From: Thalassospira lucentensis MCCC 1A00383 = DSM 14000
GTDB taxonomy: Bacteria; Pseudomonadota; Alphaproteobacteria; Rhodospirillales; Thalassospiraceae
DNA length: 64,000 bases
Direction: 5' to 3'
Assembly: GCF_000421265.1 (NCBI RefSeq)
Contig: NZ_ATWN01000012.1
Location: forward strand, 1-64,000
Shown: piece by piece, positions 44,909 through 54,583 of the stretch
How positions within the stretch are numbered: the stretch's first letter is position 1
Layout: every line of letters begins with the position of its first letter
Translations under genes and position numbers: made by a program
Notes under the pieces: generated by a model
What the model was told of the DNA's origin: nothing
What the model saw: only the letters and a program-made list of their open reading frames with translations
The model's database searches: none

Positions 44909-47200
44909 ATGCGTCTGAGTAAATCGCGCCTTTTGGCCGGACTGCATTATGCGATCCCCTTGGCCGTCCTGCTGACCTGCATTTTTATGCGGTGGCAGGA
45001 TGTGCCGTTTGTTGATCAGTTGCGCCTGAGCGTTTTTGATACCTATCATCGCATTTCACCACGGACTTACGAAGATGTCGGGGTGCGGATTGTTGATATT
45101 GACGAGCGCAGCCTTGAGGAACTTGGTCAATGGCCGTGGCCGCGTACCCGGTTGGCTGGACTTCTATACCGTTTGCGGTCAGCTGGCGCGCAGGTTGTCG
45201 GGTTTGACATTGTGTTTGCCGAACCCGACCGAACATCCCCCGCCCGTGTTGTCAACGATTGGCCATCGGGTCCGGACACCGACAAAATCAAGGCTCTGGC
45301 CGATAACCTTCCCGATCATGATGCGCTATTTGCCCAGTTCATTCGTGGCACGGGACAGGTGGTTACTGCCATCCAGCTGACCACCAAGAAAATCGATAAG
45401 TTGCCGCGCCAGATCGGCAATTTCAGCGTTTCAGGCGAGGCCGGACGCACACTTTCCGATTTTATTCCGGTGCTGCCCGGGGCGGCAAAAAATCTTGATG
45501 CAATTGAGGATGCAGCCAGTGGCAACGCATTGGTCAATGTATCGCCCGAACAGGATGGCATTGTCCGCCGGGTACCATTGCTCGCCGCCATTGATCATGA
45601 ACTTCCCGCTATTGGTATGCCGGTATATCCCACACTATCGATGGAAATGTTGCGGGTGCTGCAAGATGCACCGCGCACCATGAATGTGCGAATGTCAGGC
45701 GCAAGTGGCAGCGAACGCTGGACACAATCACAGGGGATTGAGGCCATCCGGGTTGGCGCAGTTACCATTCCGACCGATCATGCCGGACACATGTGGGTGC
45801 ATTTCACAGGCCATCAGACGGATCGGTATATTTCCTCAGCCGACGTTATGAATGACGCGCTGCCCACCGGCAGCCTGCAAAACAAAGTTGTTCTGGTCGG
45901 AACAAGTGCGGCTGGGCTTCTTGATTTGCGGTCCACGCCGCTTGACCGGGTTTTACCCGGTGTGGAAGTTCATGCCGAGATGCTTGAACAAATGATCCTT
46001 GAACATTTTCTAACCCGCCCCTATTGGGCGGCAGAGGCCGAAACCATTGCCTTATTGATACTCGGTCTATTTTTTGTTCTGGCCGTCCCACGTCTGGGTG
46101 CAATTTGGCCCGCGGTCATTGGCAGCAGCTTAGCGCTTGGCGCAATCACCTTTTCCTGGTGGGCCTATAGTAGCCAATTGTTGCTGATTGATCCGGCCTA
46201 TCCACTGATCAGTCTTTTGGCAGTATATCTTGCGACCAGTTCAATCGGCTTTATGCGCACCGAAGGCGAACGGCGACAAGTCAGGTCAGCCTTCGCCAAC
46301 TATTTATCCCCGGCACTGGTCGAACAGCTTGCCCGTCACCCCGATCGCCTAAAACTTGGCGGGGAAACCCGTGACATGACCTTGATGTTTTGTGATGTGC
46401 GTGGATTTACCGCAATTTCCGAAGGGTTCAAATCCAATCCGCAAGGCTTAACCCGCCTGATCAACCGGCTTCTGACCCCGCTTACCGACTGTATCCTTCG
46501 GCGTGAGGGCACGATTGATAAATACATGGGCGACTGCATCATGGCATTCTGGAATGCGCCGCTTGATGTGGAAAACCATGCTCATCAAGCCTGCGAAAGC
46601 GCACTTGCCATGCGCCGCGCACTTGATGAACTCAATATCGAACGCCAAACCGAAGCGACAAATGAAAACAGCCCGTTTTTGCCGCTAAATGTCGGGATCG
46701 GGATAAATTGCGGAGACTGTCTTGTTGGCAACATGGGGTCTGATCAGCGGTTTGATTATTCGGTTCTGGGGGATGCGGTCAATCTGGCATCGCGTCTTGA
46801 GGGACAGTCAAAAAACTATGGCGTTGACATCGTTCTGGGCGAAGCCATCGCGAAACGCGTTGAAGAAGATTTTGCCATTCTCGAACTTGATCTGATTGCG
46901 GTAAAAGGCAAAAGCGAAGCGGTTCATATTCACGCACTTTTGGGCGATGCACGCTTGCAAAACTCGGATGGTTTTGCCTTGCACCGTAACGCACATCAAA
47001 ACATGATAAATGCATACCGTGCCCAGAATTGGGACGAGGCAAAGGCCTTGCTTGATCAATGCCGCGAAATGTCGTGCACCACTGACAACTCTGGGCCACT
47101 CGACGGACTTTATGTTCTTTATGAGGAGCGCATCCGCCTCTTCCGTGCAACACCGCCGCCCACCGACTGGAACGGTGTTTTTGTTGCGATCAGCAAATAG
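44909..47200 (+). CDS. CHASE2-domain class III adenylate/guanylate cyclase
   Basis: 763 aa. One N-terminal helix (11-27), periplasmic CHASE2 sensor at about 30-365 (VRIVDIDERSLEELGQWPWP), three membrane helices about 375-450, then a class III cyclase domain at about 480-675. The catalytic set looks complete: metal-binding Asp in MTLMFCDVRGFTAISE and KYMGDCIMAFW, substrate Lys in IDKYMGD, Asp in YSVLGDAVN and Asn/Arg in VNLASRLEG. Active cAMP (or cGMP) synthesis is therefore likely. FecR-CHASE2 neighbours are known in Proteobacteria and cyanobacteria; here a Slam-like barrel joins them. Confidence 0.9.
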   Translation: MRLSKSRLLAGLHYAIPLAVLLTCIFMRWQDVPFVDQLRLSVFDTYHRISPRTYEDVGVRIVDIDERSLEELGQWPWPRTRLAGLLYRLRSAGAQVVGFDIVFAEPDRTSPARVVNDWPSGPDTDKIKALADNLPDHDALFAQFIRGTGQVVTAIQLTTKKIDKLPRQIGNFSVSGEAGRTLSDFIPVLPGAAKNLDAIEDAASGNALVNVSPEQDGIVRRVPLLAAIDHELPAIGMPVYPTLSMEMLRVLQDAPRTMNVRMSGASGSERWTQSQGIEAIRVGAVTIPTDHAGHMWVHFTGHQTDRYISSADVMNDALPTGSLQNKVVLVGTSAAGLLDLRSTPLDRVLPGVEVHAEMLEQMILEHFLTRPYWAAEAETIALLILGLFFVLAVPRLGAIWPAVIGSSLALGAITFSWWAYSSQLLLIDPAYPLISLLAVYLATSSIGFMRTEGERRQVRSAFANYLSPALVEQLARHPDRLKLGGETRDMTLMFCDVRGFTAISEGFKSNPQGLTRLINRLLTPLTDCILRREGTIDKYMGDCIMAFWNAPLDVENHAHQACESALAMRRALDELNIERQTEATNENSPFLPLNVGIGINCGDCLVGNMGSDQRFDYSVLGDAVNLASRLEGQSKNYGVDIVLGEAIAKRVEEDFAILELDLIAVKGKSEAVHIHALLGDARLQNSDGFALHRNAHQNMINAYRAQNWDEAKALLDQCREMSCTTDNSGPLDGLYVLYEERIRLFRATPPPTDWNGVFVAISK

Positions 47201-47300
47201 TGCCTCTTGCCATGTTGTCGAAATCACAACACTCTGCTGAAGGCCAACCGTTCCAGCCCCACCAGAAGACCACCGCCACCAAAGCGACAAAGAGGATTTG

Positions 47301-48323
47301 ATGAACTTCTCATCTGACAATGTTTCGCCGATCTGCCCCGAAATCCTGTCTGCCATCGCAGCCGAAAGTGAAAGTGCCGCCCTGCCCTATGGCGCGGATG
47401 ACAAAAGTCAGCAGCTTGATGCCGCCTTTTCCGAGCTGTTTGGAACCGAGGTCGCGGTTGTTCCGGTGGCAACCGGCACGGCGGCAAACCTGATTGGTCT
47501 TTCGGGTCTGGTGTCACCGTTTGGCGGGGTGGTTTGCCACCACCGCGCCCATATCAATATGACGGAATCAACTGGGGTGGCATTCTATGGCGGAGGAACA
47601 AAGCTTTTGGGACTTGATGGCCCATCGGCAAAGATCGAGGCGGCGACACTTGATAGCTTTTTGACCGCACACAGCCCTAATGGCATGCATTCGGTTGATC
47701 CGGAATGTGTCGCCATTACCCAGACCACCGAGTTCGGTACAGTTTATACTGTTAATGAGGTCCATGCGATTGGCTCGGTATGTCAGAAACACGACATGCG
47801 ACTGTTCATGGATGGTGCACGGTTTGCCAACGCGGTTGCTGCCCTTGAATGCCATCCAGCCGATATCACGTGGAAGGCTGGCGTTGATGTGTTGAGTTTT
47901 GGGGCGACCAAAAACGGCGCTTTGGCGGTGGATGCGATTATCCTGTTTGACCCGGAATTGCGCCGTCATACAGAAAAAAGCCGCAAGCGCGGTGGGCATC
48001 TGTTTTCCAAGCACCGTTACCTTGCCGCACAGCTTCTGGCCTATGTGCAAGATGACCTTTGGCTGCGTAATGCGCGCCATGCCAATGATGCGGCAATGAC
48101 CTTGATGGACAGCCTGCAATCGCTTGGTGCGAAGGCGGCCTTCGCACCACAGGGCAATGAGCTGTTTATTCATATGAATGACGATCTAGCCAAAACGCTC
48201 CGCGATGCCGGAATTGTTTTTCGCCCGTGGGCATCTATTGGCCCGGATGCATATCGCTTTGTCTGTGCTTGGAACAGCCCCACAGATTTGATCCGGGACC
48301 TTGGCAAAACAATCGCTGGCTAA
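47301..48323 (+). CDS. Threonine aldolase family protein, copy 1
   Basis: 340 aa PLP enzyme of the low-specificity L-threonine aldolase family, cleaving L-threonine/allo-threonine to glycine and acetaldehyde. Start MNFSSDNVSPICPEIL; the PLP-binding lysine is in VLSFGATKNGALAVDA and the DGAR motif in RLFMDGARFANAV. ATG 47301; GAGG lies 4-7 bases upstream. A closely similar gene starts 140 bases after its stop. Confidence 0.92.
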   Translation: MNFSSDNVSPICPEILSAIAAESESAALPYGADDKSQQLDAAFSELFGTEVAVVPVATGTAANLIGLSGLVSPFGGVVCHHRAHINMTESTGVAFYGGGTKLLGLDGPSAKIEAATLDSFLTAHSPNGMHSVDPECVAITQTTEFGTVYTVNEVHAIGSVCQKHDMRLFMDGARFANAVAALECHPADITWKAGVDVLSFGATKNGALAVDAIILFDPELRRHTEKSRKRGGHLFSKHRYLAAQLLAYVQDDLWLRNARHANDAAMTLMDSLQSLGAKAAFAPQGNELFIHMNDDLAKTLRDAGIVFRPWASIGPDAYRFVCAWNSPTDLIRDLGKTIAG

Positions 48324-48463
48324 GACGGGTCCATTTTCAAACAAAGGCCACCCTACGCACATGCCAGCCCCATTGCCTTCTTCAATGATTGCGTGTGATA
48401 ACGTCGTTCATAAACACAAACGGCCCATCCGCTGTTGCCACCAAGATATATGCGAGAAAACCG

Positions 48464-49483
48464 ATGAATTTTGCGTCTGATAACGTAACGCCCTTTTGCC
48501 CCGAGATCCTCGCTGCCCTTACCCAAGAAGGTAAAGACAACGCCCCGGCATATGGTGGTGACGATATCAGTCAGCAACTTGATACCGCCTTTTCCCAACT
48601 GTTTGACACCGACGTTAAAGTCATTCCGGTCGCAACAGGGACGGCAGCAAATTGCATCAGCCTATCCGCCCTTGTATCGCCCTATGGCGGGGTGATTTGC
48701 CATCACGAGGCCCATATCAACGAAGACGAAAGTACCGGCGTTGCGTTCTTTACCGGCGGGGCGAAGCTTTTGCCAATGGATGGCCCGACCGCAAAGATCG
48801 AGGCCGACGCCCTTGACCGTTTCATCGCCGGACAGGCAAATCGCGGCGTGCATTCGGTGGCCCCGGAATGCGTTGCCATCACACAGGCCAGCGAACTGGG
48901 CACGGTTTACAGCGTTGAAGAAGCCCACGCGATTGGCGATGTGTGCAAAAAGCATGGATTACGCCTGTTTATGGATGGAGCCCGGTTTGCCAATGCAGTT
49001 GCGCATCTGGGCTGTCACCCGGCCGATATCACATGGAAGGCCGGGGTGGACGCCATCAGTTTTGGCGCGACCAAGAACGGCGCGATGGCCGTTGATGCGA
49101 TTGTGCTGTTTGACAACAACCTGAAAACCCGCGTTGAGCAGGCCCGCAAACGCAGTGGACATTTGCATTCCAAGCACCGGTACCTTGCGACCCAGCTTCT
49201 GGCTTATGTTAAAAACGATGTTTGGCTGAAAAATGCGGGCCATGCCAACGATGCGGCAACAGTTCTTGCCGATATTCTGTGCCAGCACGGTGCCACACTT
49301 GCCCATCCGTCAGACGGCAATGAACTGTTCGTCCATCTTGACACCGATCTTGCCGAGAAACTTCGTGCGGCTGGTGTTCAATTTCATCCATGGCCGTCGC
49401 TTGGTTCAACTGTTTATCGTTTTGTCGCAGCATGGAGCACGGATATCGCGCAAGTCCACGAACTTAATGCACGCATAAGTTAG
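48464..49483 (+). CDS. Threonine aldolase family protein, copy 2 (tandem paralogue)
   Basis: 339 aa, same family and length as the gene before it: MNFASDNVTPFCPEIL, RLFMDGARFANAVAHLGCHP and AISFGATKNGAMAVDAIVLF with the PLP lysine. The two proteins agree over their whole length but differ at roughly a third of the positions (by eye), so the duplication is old and both copies appear functional. An extended frame to 48389 is not supported; the conserved start is ATG 48464. Substrate differences cannot be read. Confidence 0.92.
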   Translation: MNFASDNVTPFCPEILAALTQEGKDNAPAYGGDDISQQLDTAFSQLFDTDVKVIPVATGTAANCISLSALVSPYGGVICHHEAHINEDESTGVAFFTGGAKLLPMDGPTAKIEADALDRFIAGQANRGVHSVAPECVAITQASELGTVYSVEEAHAIGDVCKKHGLRLFMDGARFANAVAHLGCHPADITWKAGVDAISFGATKNGAMAVDAIVLFDNNLKTRVEQARKRSGHLHSKHRYLATQLLAYVKNDVWLKNAGHANDAATVLADILCQHGATLAHPSDGNELFVHLDTDLAEKLRAAGVQFHPWPSLGSTVYRFVAAWSTDIAQVHELNARIS

Positions 49484-49890
49484 TTTCTGGTGCTTGCGGG
49501 GGACGTTATTCAAACGAATCATTGAAATTCAATGGGATATGAATCGTTTGAAACCACATCTCCAACACGTGATATTCGCGTTTCCCCGCCTAAGCCCCGA
49601 AAAAAATGCACACCTCCCATACGCAAATGCGGGGGTGATTTTCATAAAAATAACAAACACTTGACATAAATTCATCATTCAAGGGGCTTGCCTTATCTAC
49701 GTAGAACCACGCAGCAAGCGTTGACGATACCTAGAAACCCTGATTATTTTCCCTCGTCGATTACCAACATAGAGTGTTGTTGGATCGGGTAACCCCGTCC
49801 GTTCCAATGCGCACACTGCCAAGCATGACTTTCAACAAGATCATGTGGTGTGTGCCATTGTGTTCGGGCCAGCCTTGAGGGAGGCATTTA
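49484..49890. other. 407-base control region between threonine aldolase and dppA
   Basis: Contains the nested inverted repeat at 49511-49550 and a good -35 TTGACA at 49661-49666 that lacks a -10 at normal distance. GAGGGAGG at 49877-49884 is the dppA ribosome-binding site. No ORF of quality, so the long leader may carry regulation of the dpp operon. Confidence 0.5.
49511..49550. repeat. Nested inverted repeat after the second threonine aldolase gene
   Basis: Outer arms CAAACGAATCAT (49511-49522) and ATGAATCGTTTG (49539-49550) pair with one mismatch; inside them CATTGAA-A-TTCAATG (49520-49534) is a perfect 7-bp palindrome. It may act as a terminator-like structure or a regulator-binding site upstream of dppA. 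Confidence 0.5.
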
Positions 49891-51498
49891 ATGAAAGCGA
49901 ATTTCGTCAAAGCGGCGATTGGTGCAGGTCTGCTTGCAGCGACCGCACTTGCTGCTCCGACTGCTGCTTCGGCAAAAACCTTGGTATATTGTTCGGAAGG
50001 TAGCCCGGAAGGCTTCAACCCGTCGCTTTACACCGCAGGCACCACCTTCGACGCCTCCTCGCGTCAGGTCTTTAACCGTCTGGTACAGTTCAAGCGCGGC
50101 ACCACCACCATCGTTCCGGGTCTTGCGACCAGCTGGGACGTGTCGGCTGATGGTCAGGAATACACCTTTAACCTGCGTAAAGGCGTCAAGTTCCATACCA
50201 CCGATGCCTTCACCCCGACCCGTGATTTCAATGCTGATGACGTGATCTTTACCTTCATGCGTCAGTTTGACAAAAATCACCCGTACCATGGTGTTTCAGG
50301 CGGCTCGTACGAGTACTTCAACGGCATGTCCATGCCGGACCTGATCAAAGACATCGTCAAAGTTGATGATTACACTGTCAAATTCGTTCTGAACCGTCCG
50401 GAAGCCCCGTTCATCGCCAATATGGCCATGGATTTTGCATCCGTTCTGTCGGGTGAATATGCTGACAAAATGATGGAAGCAGGCACGCCTGAAAATGTTG
50501 ACCTCAATCCGGTTGGCACAGGTCCGTTCCAGTTGGTTCAGTACCAAAAAGATGCGGTTATCCGTTACAAAGCATTCCCGGAATACTGGGAAGGCAAAGC
50601 GGCAATCGACAATCTGATCTTTGCCATTACGCCTGACAGCACGGTTCGTTATCAGAAGCTGAAAGCGGGCGAATGCCATGTCATGCCTTATCCGAACCCG
50701 GCTGACCTGACCGCGATGGATACCGACAAAGACATCACCCTGCTGAGCCAGGAAGGTCTGAACGTTGGTTATCTTGGCTATAACACCGAGAAAGAACCGT
50801 TCACCGATGTGAAGGTTCGTAAAGCACTGACCATGGCGATCAACAAAGACGCCATCATCGAAGGTGTTTATCAGGGTGCTGGTTCGGCTGCGAAAAACCC
50901 GATCCCGCCAACGATCTGGTCTTACAACAACGATACCGTTGATGATCCCTACGATCCGGAAGCTGCCAAAGCCATGCTGGCAGAAGCTGGTTACCCGGAC
51001 GGGTTCAAAACCGATATCTGGGCCATGCCGGTTCAGCGTCCTTACAACCCGAATGCACGTCGTATGGCTGAACTGATTCAGGCTGACTGGGCGAAAATTG
51101 GTGTTCAGGCCGAAATCGTTTCCTATGAGTGGGGTGAATACCTTGAGCGCACCAAGAACGGTGAACAGGGTACCTTCATGCTCGGTTGGACCGGCGATAA
51201 CGGCGACCCCGATAACTTCCTCGCAGTGCTTCTCGGCTGTGACGCGGTTGGTGGTTCGAACCGCGCTCGTTTCTGTAACGACGAATTCGAACAGCTGATC
51301 CAGCAGGCAAAAACCACTTCGGACGTTCTTGAGCGTACCCGTCTGTACGAAGAAGCTCAGGTTGTCTTCAAACGTGAAGCGCCTTGGGCAACCATCGCAC
51401 ACTCGATCGTTTTCGAACCGATCCGTAACGAAGTTGTCGACTACAAGATTGATCCGTTTGGTGGTCACATCTTCTATGGTGTCGACATCAAAGAATAA
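49891..51498 (+). CDS. dppA: Dipeptide ABC transporter substrate-binding protein
   Basis: 535 aa with a signal peptide (ATALAAPTAASAKT, cleaved near residue 28). Family 5 solute-binding protein; the mature start LVYCSEGSPEGFNPSLYTAG and the blocks NPVGTGPFQLVQYQKDAVIR and FMLGWTGDNGDPDNFL match E. coli DppA closely, so dipeptides (and possibly haem) are the likely ligand. First gene of dppABCDF; GAGGGAGG provides a very strong ribosome-binding site, fitting high expression. A hairpin separates it from dppB. Confidence 0.93.
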   Translation: MKANFVKAAIGAGLLAATALAAPTAASAKTLVYCSEGSPEGFNPSLYTAGTTFDASSRQVFNRLVQFKRGTTTIVPGLATSWDVSADGQEYTFNLRKGVKFHTTDAFTPTRDFNADDVIFTFMRQFDKNHPYHGVSGGSYEYFNGMSMPDLIKDIVKVDDYTVKFVLNRPEAPFIANMAMDFASVLSGEYADKMMEAGTPENVDLNPVGTGPFQLVQYQKDAVIRYKAFPEYWEGKAAIDNLIFAITPDSTVRYQKLKAGECHVMPYPNPADLTAMDTDKDITLLSQEGLNVGYLGYNTEKEPFTDVKVRKALTMAINKDAIIEGVYQGAGSAAKNPIPPTIWSYNNDTVDDPYDPEAAKAMLAEAGYPDGFKTDIWAMPVQRPYNPNARRMAELIQADWAKIGVQAEIVSYEWGEYLERTKNGEQGTFMLGWTGDNGDPDNFLAVLLGCDAVGGSNRARFCNDEFEQLIQQAKTTSDVLERTRLYEEAQVVFKREAPWATIAHSIVFEPIRNEVVDYKIDPFGGHIFYGVDIKE

Positions 51499-51519
51499 GA
51501 CGCACCAAAACCTTGTCGA

Positions 51520-51543
51520 AGAGGCCCGGACTTCCGGGCCTCT
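51520..51543 (+). terminator. Attenuating hairpin between dppA and dppB
   Basis: Perfect 10-bp stem AGAGGCCCGG / CCGGGCCTCT with 4-base loop, followed by TTGCAATT, 21 bases after dppA. As the downstream permease genes belong to the same operon, it probably terminates only part of the transcripts and raises dppA over dppBCDF. Confidence 0.75.
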
Positions 51544-51619
51544 TTGCAATTCCGCAAAATAGAGAGAGACGTCCACCCACAACCCTACCTGTGCGTGGAT
51601 GCAATAAAGGCCCGATGGC

Positions 51620-52630
51620 ATGCTAGGTTTCCTTTTACGCCGTTTGGGTGACGTCATACCCACCTTCTTTGGCGTTACCATTCTGGTGTTTCTGATGATC
51701 CACCTGATCCCAAGCGACCCGATCCAGATGATGGCGGGTGAACGCGGCGTTGATCCCGCACGTTACGCCGAACTGCAAAAGGAATTCGGCTTTGATAAGC
51801 CGCTTGTGGTTCAGTATTTCAATTATCTCGGCGGCGTATTGCAGGGCGATCTGGGTAAATCCTTTGTCACCAAACGCCCGGTGATTGAGGAATTCGCAAC
51901 CCTGTTCCCGGCAACCATCGAGCTAAGTGTGATGGGCATATTGTTTGCCGTCATAATCGGCCTGCCTCTTGGGGTAATAGCAGCAATAAACAGGGGGAAA
52001 TGGCTGGACCATCTGACGATGAGCCTGTCGTTAACCGGCTACTCGATGCCAATCTTCTGGTGGGCATTGCTGCTGATCATGTTCTTTTCGACAACCCTTG
52101 GCTGGACTCCAGTATCCGGACGTTTGTCGGTCTTTTATTATATCGAACCCACTACGGGCTTCATGCTGATCGATACGTTGCTGAGCGATGAAAAAGGTGC
52201 GTTTACCAGTGCGCTGAGCCACTTGATCCTGCCGACCATAGCACTGGGCACCATTCCCATGGCGGTGATCGCACGTATGACACGGTCATCAATGCTCGAA
52301 GTTCTGGGCGAGGAATATATTCGCGTCGCACGCGCCAAGGGCTTAACCCCCATGCGCGTCATCATGGTCCATGCCCTGCGCAATGCACTGATCCCGGTGA
52401 TCACGGTCATTGGCCTTCAGGTGGGTGTACTGTTTGCCGGTGCGATCCTGACCGAAACCATCTTTTCGTGGCCCGGCATTGGCAAATGGATTGTCGAAGC
52501 GCTAAACCGTCGCGATTACCCGACCATTCAGGGTGGCATTTTGATGATTGCCTTTGTCGTGATGGGTGTGAACCTGTTTGTTGATCTGATGTATGGGGTG
52601 ATCAATCCCCGTATCCGGCATAAACGTTAA
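51620..52630 (+). CDS. dppB: Dipeptide ABC transporter permease DppB
   Basis: 336 aa, six membrane helices. Starts MLGFLLRRLGDVIPTFFGVT, the family N-terminus, and carries the EAA loop EEYIRVARAKGLTPMRVIMV for contact with the ATPases. The C-terminal AILTETIFSWPGIGKWIVEA is conserved in DppB/OppB. Pairs with DppC 12 bases downstream. Confidence 0.96.
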   Translation: MLGFLLRRLGDVIPTFFGVTILVFLMIHLIPSDPIQMMAGERGVDPARYAELQKEFGFDKPLVVQYFNYLGGVLQGDLGKSFVTKRPVIEEFATLFPATIELSVMGILFAVIIGLPLGVIAAINRGKWLDHLTMSLSLTGYSMPIFWWALLLIMFFSTTLGWTPVSGRLSVFYYIEPTTGFMLIDTLLSDEKGAFTSALSHLILPTIALGTIPMAVIARMTRSSMLEVLGEEYIRVARAKGLTPMRVIMVHALRNALIPVITVIGLQVGVLFAGAILTETIFSWPGIGKWIVEALNRRDYPTIQGGILMIAFVVMGVNLFVDLMYGVINPRIRHKR

Positions 52631-52642
52631 GGAGCGCGGGAC

Positions 52643-53566
52643 ATGACAAGTCAAAACACGCCGTCGACCGCGCCGCAAAATGCCGCAGACGACACCATGA
52701 GCAAGCCACCAAGTCCGTTCATGGAAACATGGAACTATTTCCGTAAAAACCGCGGGGCTTACGTCGGATTGATCGTTATTGCGATCATCCTGTTTGTCGC
52801 CGCGTTCGCGACCTTTATCTCCCCCTATGATCCAATTATGCAGGACCGCTCCGCGTTCCTCAAACCACCAATCTGGATGGAAGGAGCCGATCCGCGCTAT
52901 ATCCTTGGCACCGATGCGGTGGGCCGCGATATTTTGTCGCGCCTGATCCATGGGGCACAGCTTTCAGTTTCCATTGGTGTTTTTGTGGTCATCATATCGA
53001 TGGTCGCCGGGATCATGCTTGGCGTGACGGCCGGGTATTTCCGCGGCTGGATCGAAGTCGCCATCATGCGCATGATGGATACCATGCTGGCCCTCCCAAG
53101 CCTGATCATGGCGATGGCGATTGTCGCCATCCTCGGTCCGGGACTTGAAAATGCCATGCTGGCCATCGCGATTGTGCAGCTCCCGCACTATGTTCGTTTG
53201 TCGCGTGCATCGGTGGTGACGGAGCTTAACAAGGAATATGTTATCGCGTCCCAGATCGCCGGAGCCGGGCATATGCGCCAGATGTTTATCAACATCCTGC
53301 CCAACTGCATGGCACCGCTAATTGTTCAGGGGACACTTGGTATTTCCAGCGCCATTCTTGATGCTGCGGCCCTTGGCTTTCTGGGTCTTGGTGCGCAGCC
53401 ACCGCTGCCTGAATGGGGTACCATGCTGGCCGAAGCCCGCGAATTTGTTGGCTCCGCCTGGTGGGTGATCACCTTCCCCGGTCTTTGCATCCTCGTCACC
53501 GTGCTAGCCTTCAACCTGATGGGTGATGGTCTGCGCGATGCCCTTGATCCTAAAATGAAGCGGTAA
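52643..53566 (+). CDS. dppC: Dipeptide ABC transporter permease DppC
   Basis: 307 aa with five to six membrane helices and a cytosolic N-terminal segment (~35 residues, Pro/Ser-rich). GTDAVGRDILSRLIHGAQLS and the EAA loop NKEYVIASQIAGAGHMRQMF, then ALGFLGLGAQPPLPEWGTML, are standard DppC/OppC blocks. 3 bases separate it from dppD. Confidence 0.96.
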   Translation: MTSQNTPSTAPQNAADDTMSKPPSPFMETWNYFRKNRGAYVGLIVIAIILFVAAFATFISPYDPIMQDRSAFLKPPIWMEGADPRYILGTDAVGRDILSRLIHGAQLSVSIGVFVVIISMVAGIMLGVTAGYFRGWIEVAIMRMMDTMLALPSLIMAMAIVAILGPGLENAMLAIAIVQLPHYVRLSRASVVTELNKEYVIASQIAGAGHMRQMFINILPNCMAPLIVQGTLGISSAILDAAALGFLGLGAQPPLPEWGTMLAEAREFVGSAWWVITFPGLCILVTVLAFNLMGDGLRDALDPKMKR

Positions 53567-53569
53567 GTT

Positions 53570-54583
53570 ATGGCTCTTCTCGAAGTTAAAAACCTGACAG
53601 TCGAGTTCGGCTCCGAAGACAAGCCGTTTCGTGCTGTTGATTCAGTAAGCTACTCGGTTGATCGCGGAGAAGTCCTTGGCATCGTCGGTGAATCGGGCTC
53701 TGGTAAGTCTGTGTCGTCGCTTGCGATTATGGGGCTGATCGATTTTCCCGGTCGCGTGACCGCAGACAGCCTGACCTTTGATGGTCAGGACCTGCTCAAG
53801 ATGCCCGCCAAGAAACGCCGCGCGATTACGGGCAAAGACATCGCCATGATCTTTCAGGATCCGATGTCGGCCCTTAATCCATGCTTTACGGTTGAAGCCC
53901 AAATCATGGAGGCCCTTAAGGTCCATGAAGGCGGCAACAAAAAGCAGCGTCGTGAACGGACACTTGATCTGCTTAATCAGGTCGGCATTCCCGATCCGAA
54001 GTCACGCATGACCGCCTATCCGCATCAATTGTCGGGCGGCATGAGCCAGCGTATCGTCATTGCCATGGCGATTGCCTGTCAGCCGCGCCTTCTGATTGCC
54101 GATGAGCCGACCACGGCATTGGATGTCACCATTCAGGCCCAGATCATTGACCTTCTGCTTAAATTGCAGGACGACAGCGATATGGGACTGCTTTTGATCA
54201 CCCATGACCTTGCCTTGGTGTCAGAAGCGGCCAACCGCATTCAGGTCATGTATGCCGGTCAACTGTTTGAAAGTGGGCCGGCCGACAGCATTTTTGCAGC
54301 ACCGCGTCATCCCTATACGCAGGCCCTGCTTGAAGCATTGCCAGAACGTTCAACAGGCAATGACCGGCTGAGCACAATCCCCGGCGTGGTTCCGGGTCAG
54401 TATGACCGCCCGAAAGGCTGTTTGCTGGCACCGCGTTGCCGTTATGCCAATGATCACTGCATACAGGATCGTCCGGAAGTCACCGACTTTAACGGACGTG
54501 ATGTCCGGTGTTTCTATCCACTGAATGACCAAGGCCAACCGACGGGTCAAGCCACCGGCCAAACTGCCGGGGAGACAGTATAA
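53570..54583 (+). CDS. dppD: Dipeptide ABC transporter ATPase DppD
   Basis: 337 aa. Walker [12 protein letters not shown] near residue 42, signature LSGGMSQRI, Walker [13 protein letters not shown], and the C-terminal oligopeptide ATPase extension with the cysteine cluster [14 protein letters not shown] and RCFYP, which in this family binds an Fe-S cluster. The stop shares one base with the dppF start. The last residues ([15 protein letters not shown]) are a low-complexity tail. Confidence 0.96.
   Translation: MALLEVKNLTVEFGSEDKPFRAVDSVSYSVDRGEVLGIVGESGSGKSVSSLAIMGLIDFPGRVTADSLTFDGQDLLKMPAKKRRAITGKDIAMIFQDPMSALNPCFTVEAQIMEALKVHEGGNKKQRRERTLDLLNQVGIPDPKSRMTAYPHQLSGGMSQRIVIAMAIACQPRLLIADEPTTALDVTIQAQIIDLLLKLQDDSDMGLLLITHDLALVSEAANRIQVMYAGQLFESGPADSIFAAPRHPYTQALLEALPERSTGNDRLSTIPGVVPGQYDRPKGCLLAPRCRYANDHCIQDRPEVTDFNGRDVRCFYPLNDQGQPTGQATGQTAGETV

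Noticed and set aside
49661..49666. TTGACA as -35 box of a dppA promoter
   Set aside because: No -10-like hexamer at 15-19 bp; the sequence there is GC-rich, so the promoter could not be placed.
50296..51681. Minus-strand open frame of 461 codons
   Set aside because: It runs antisense across most of dppA and its leader into dppB. The plus-strand protein is an unmistakable DppA, and the antisense translation lacks any known motif; codon bias of a highly expressed gene opens the opposite frame.
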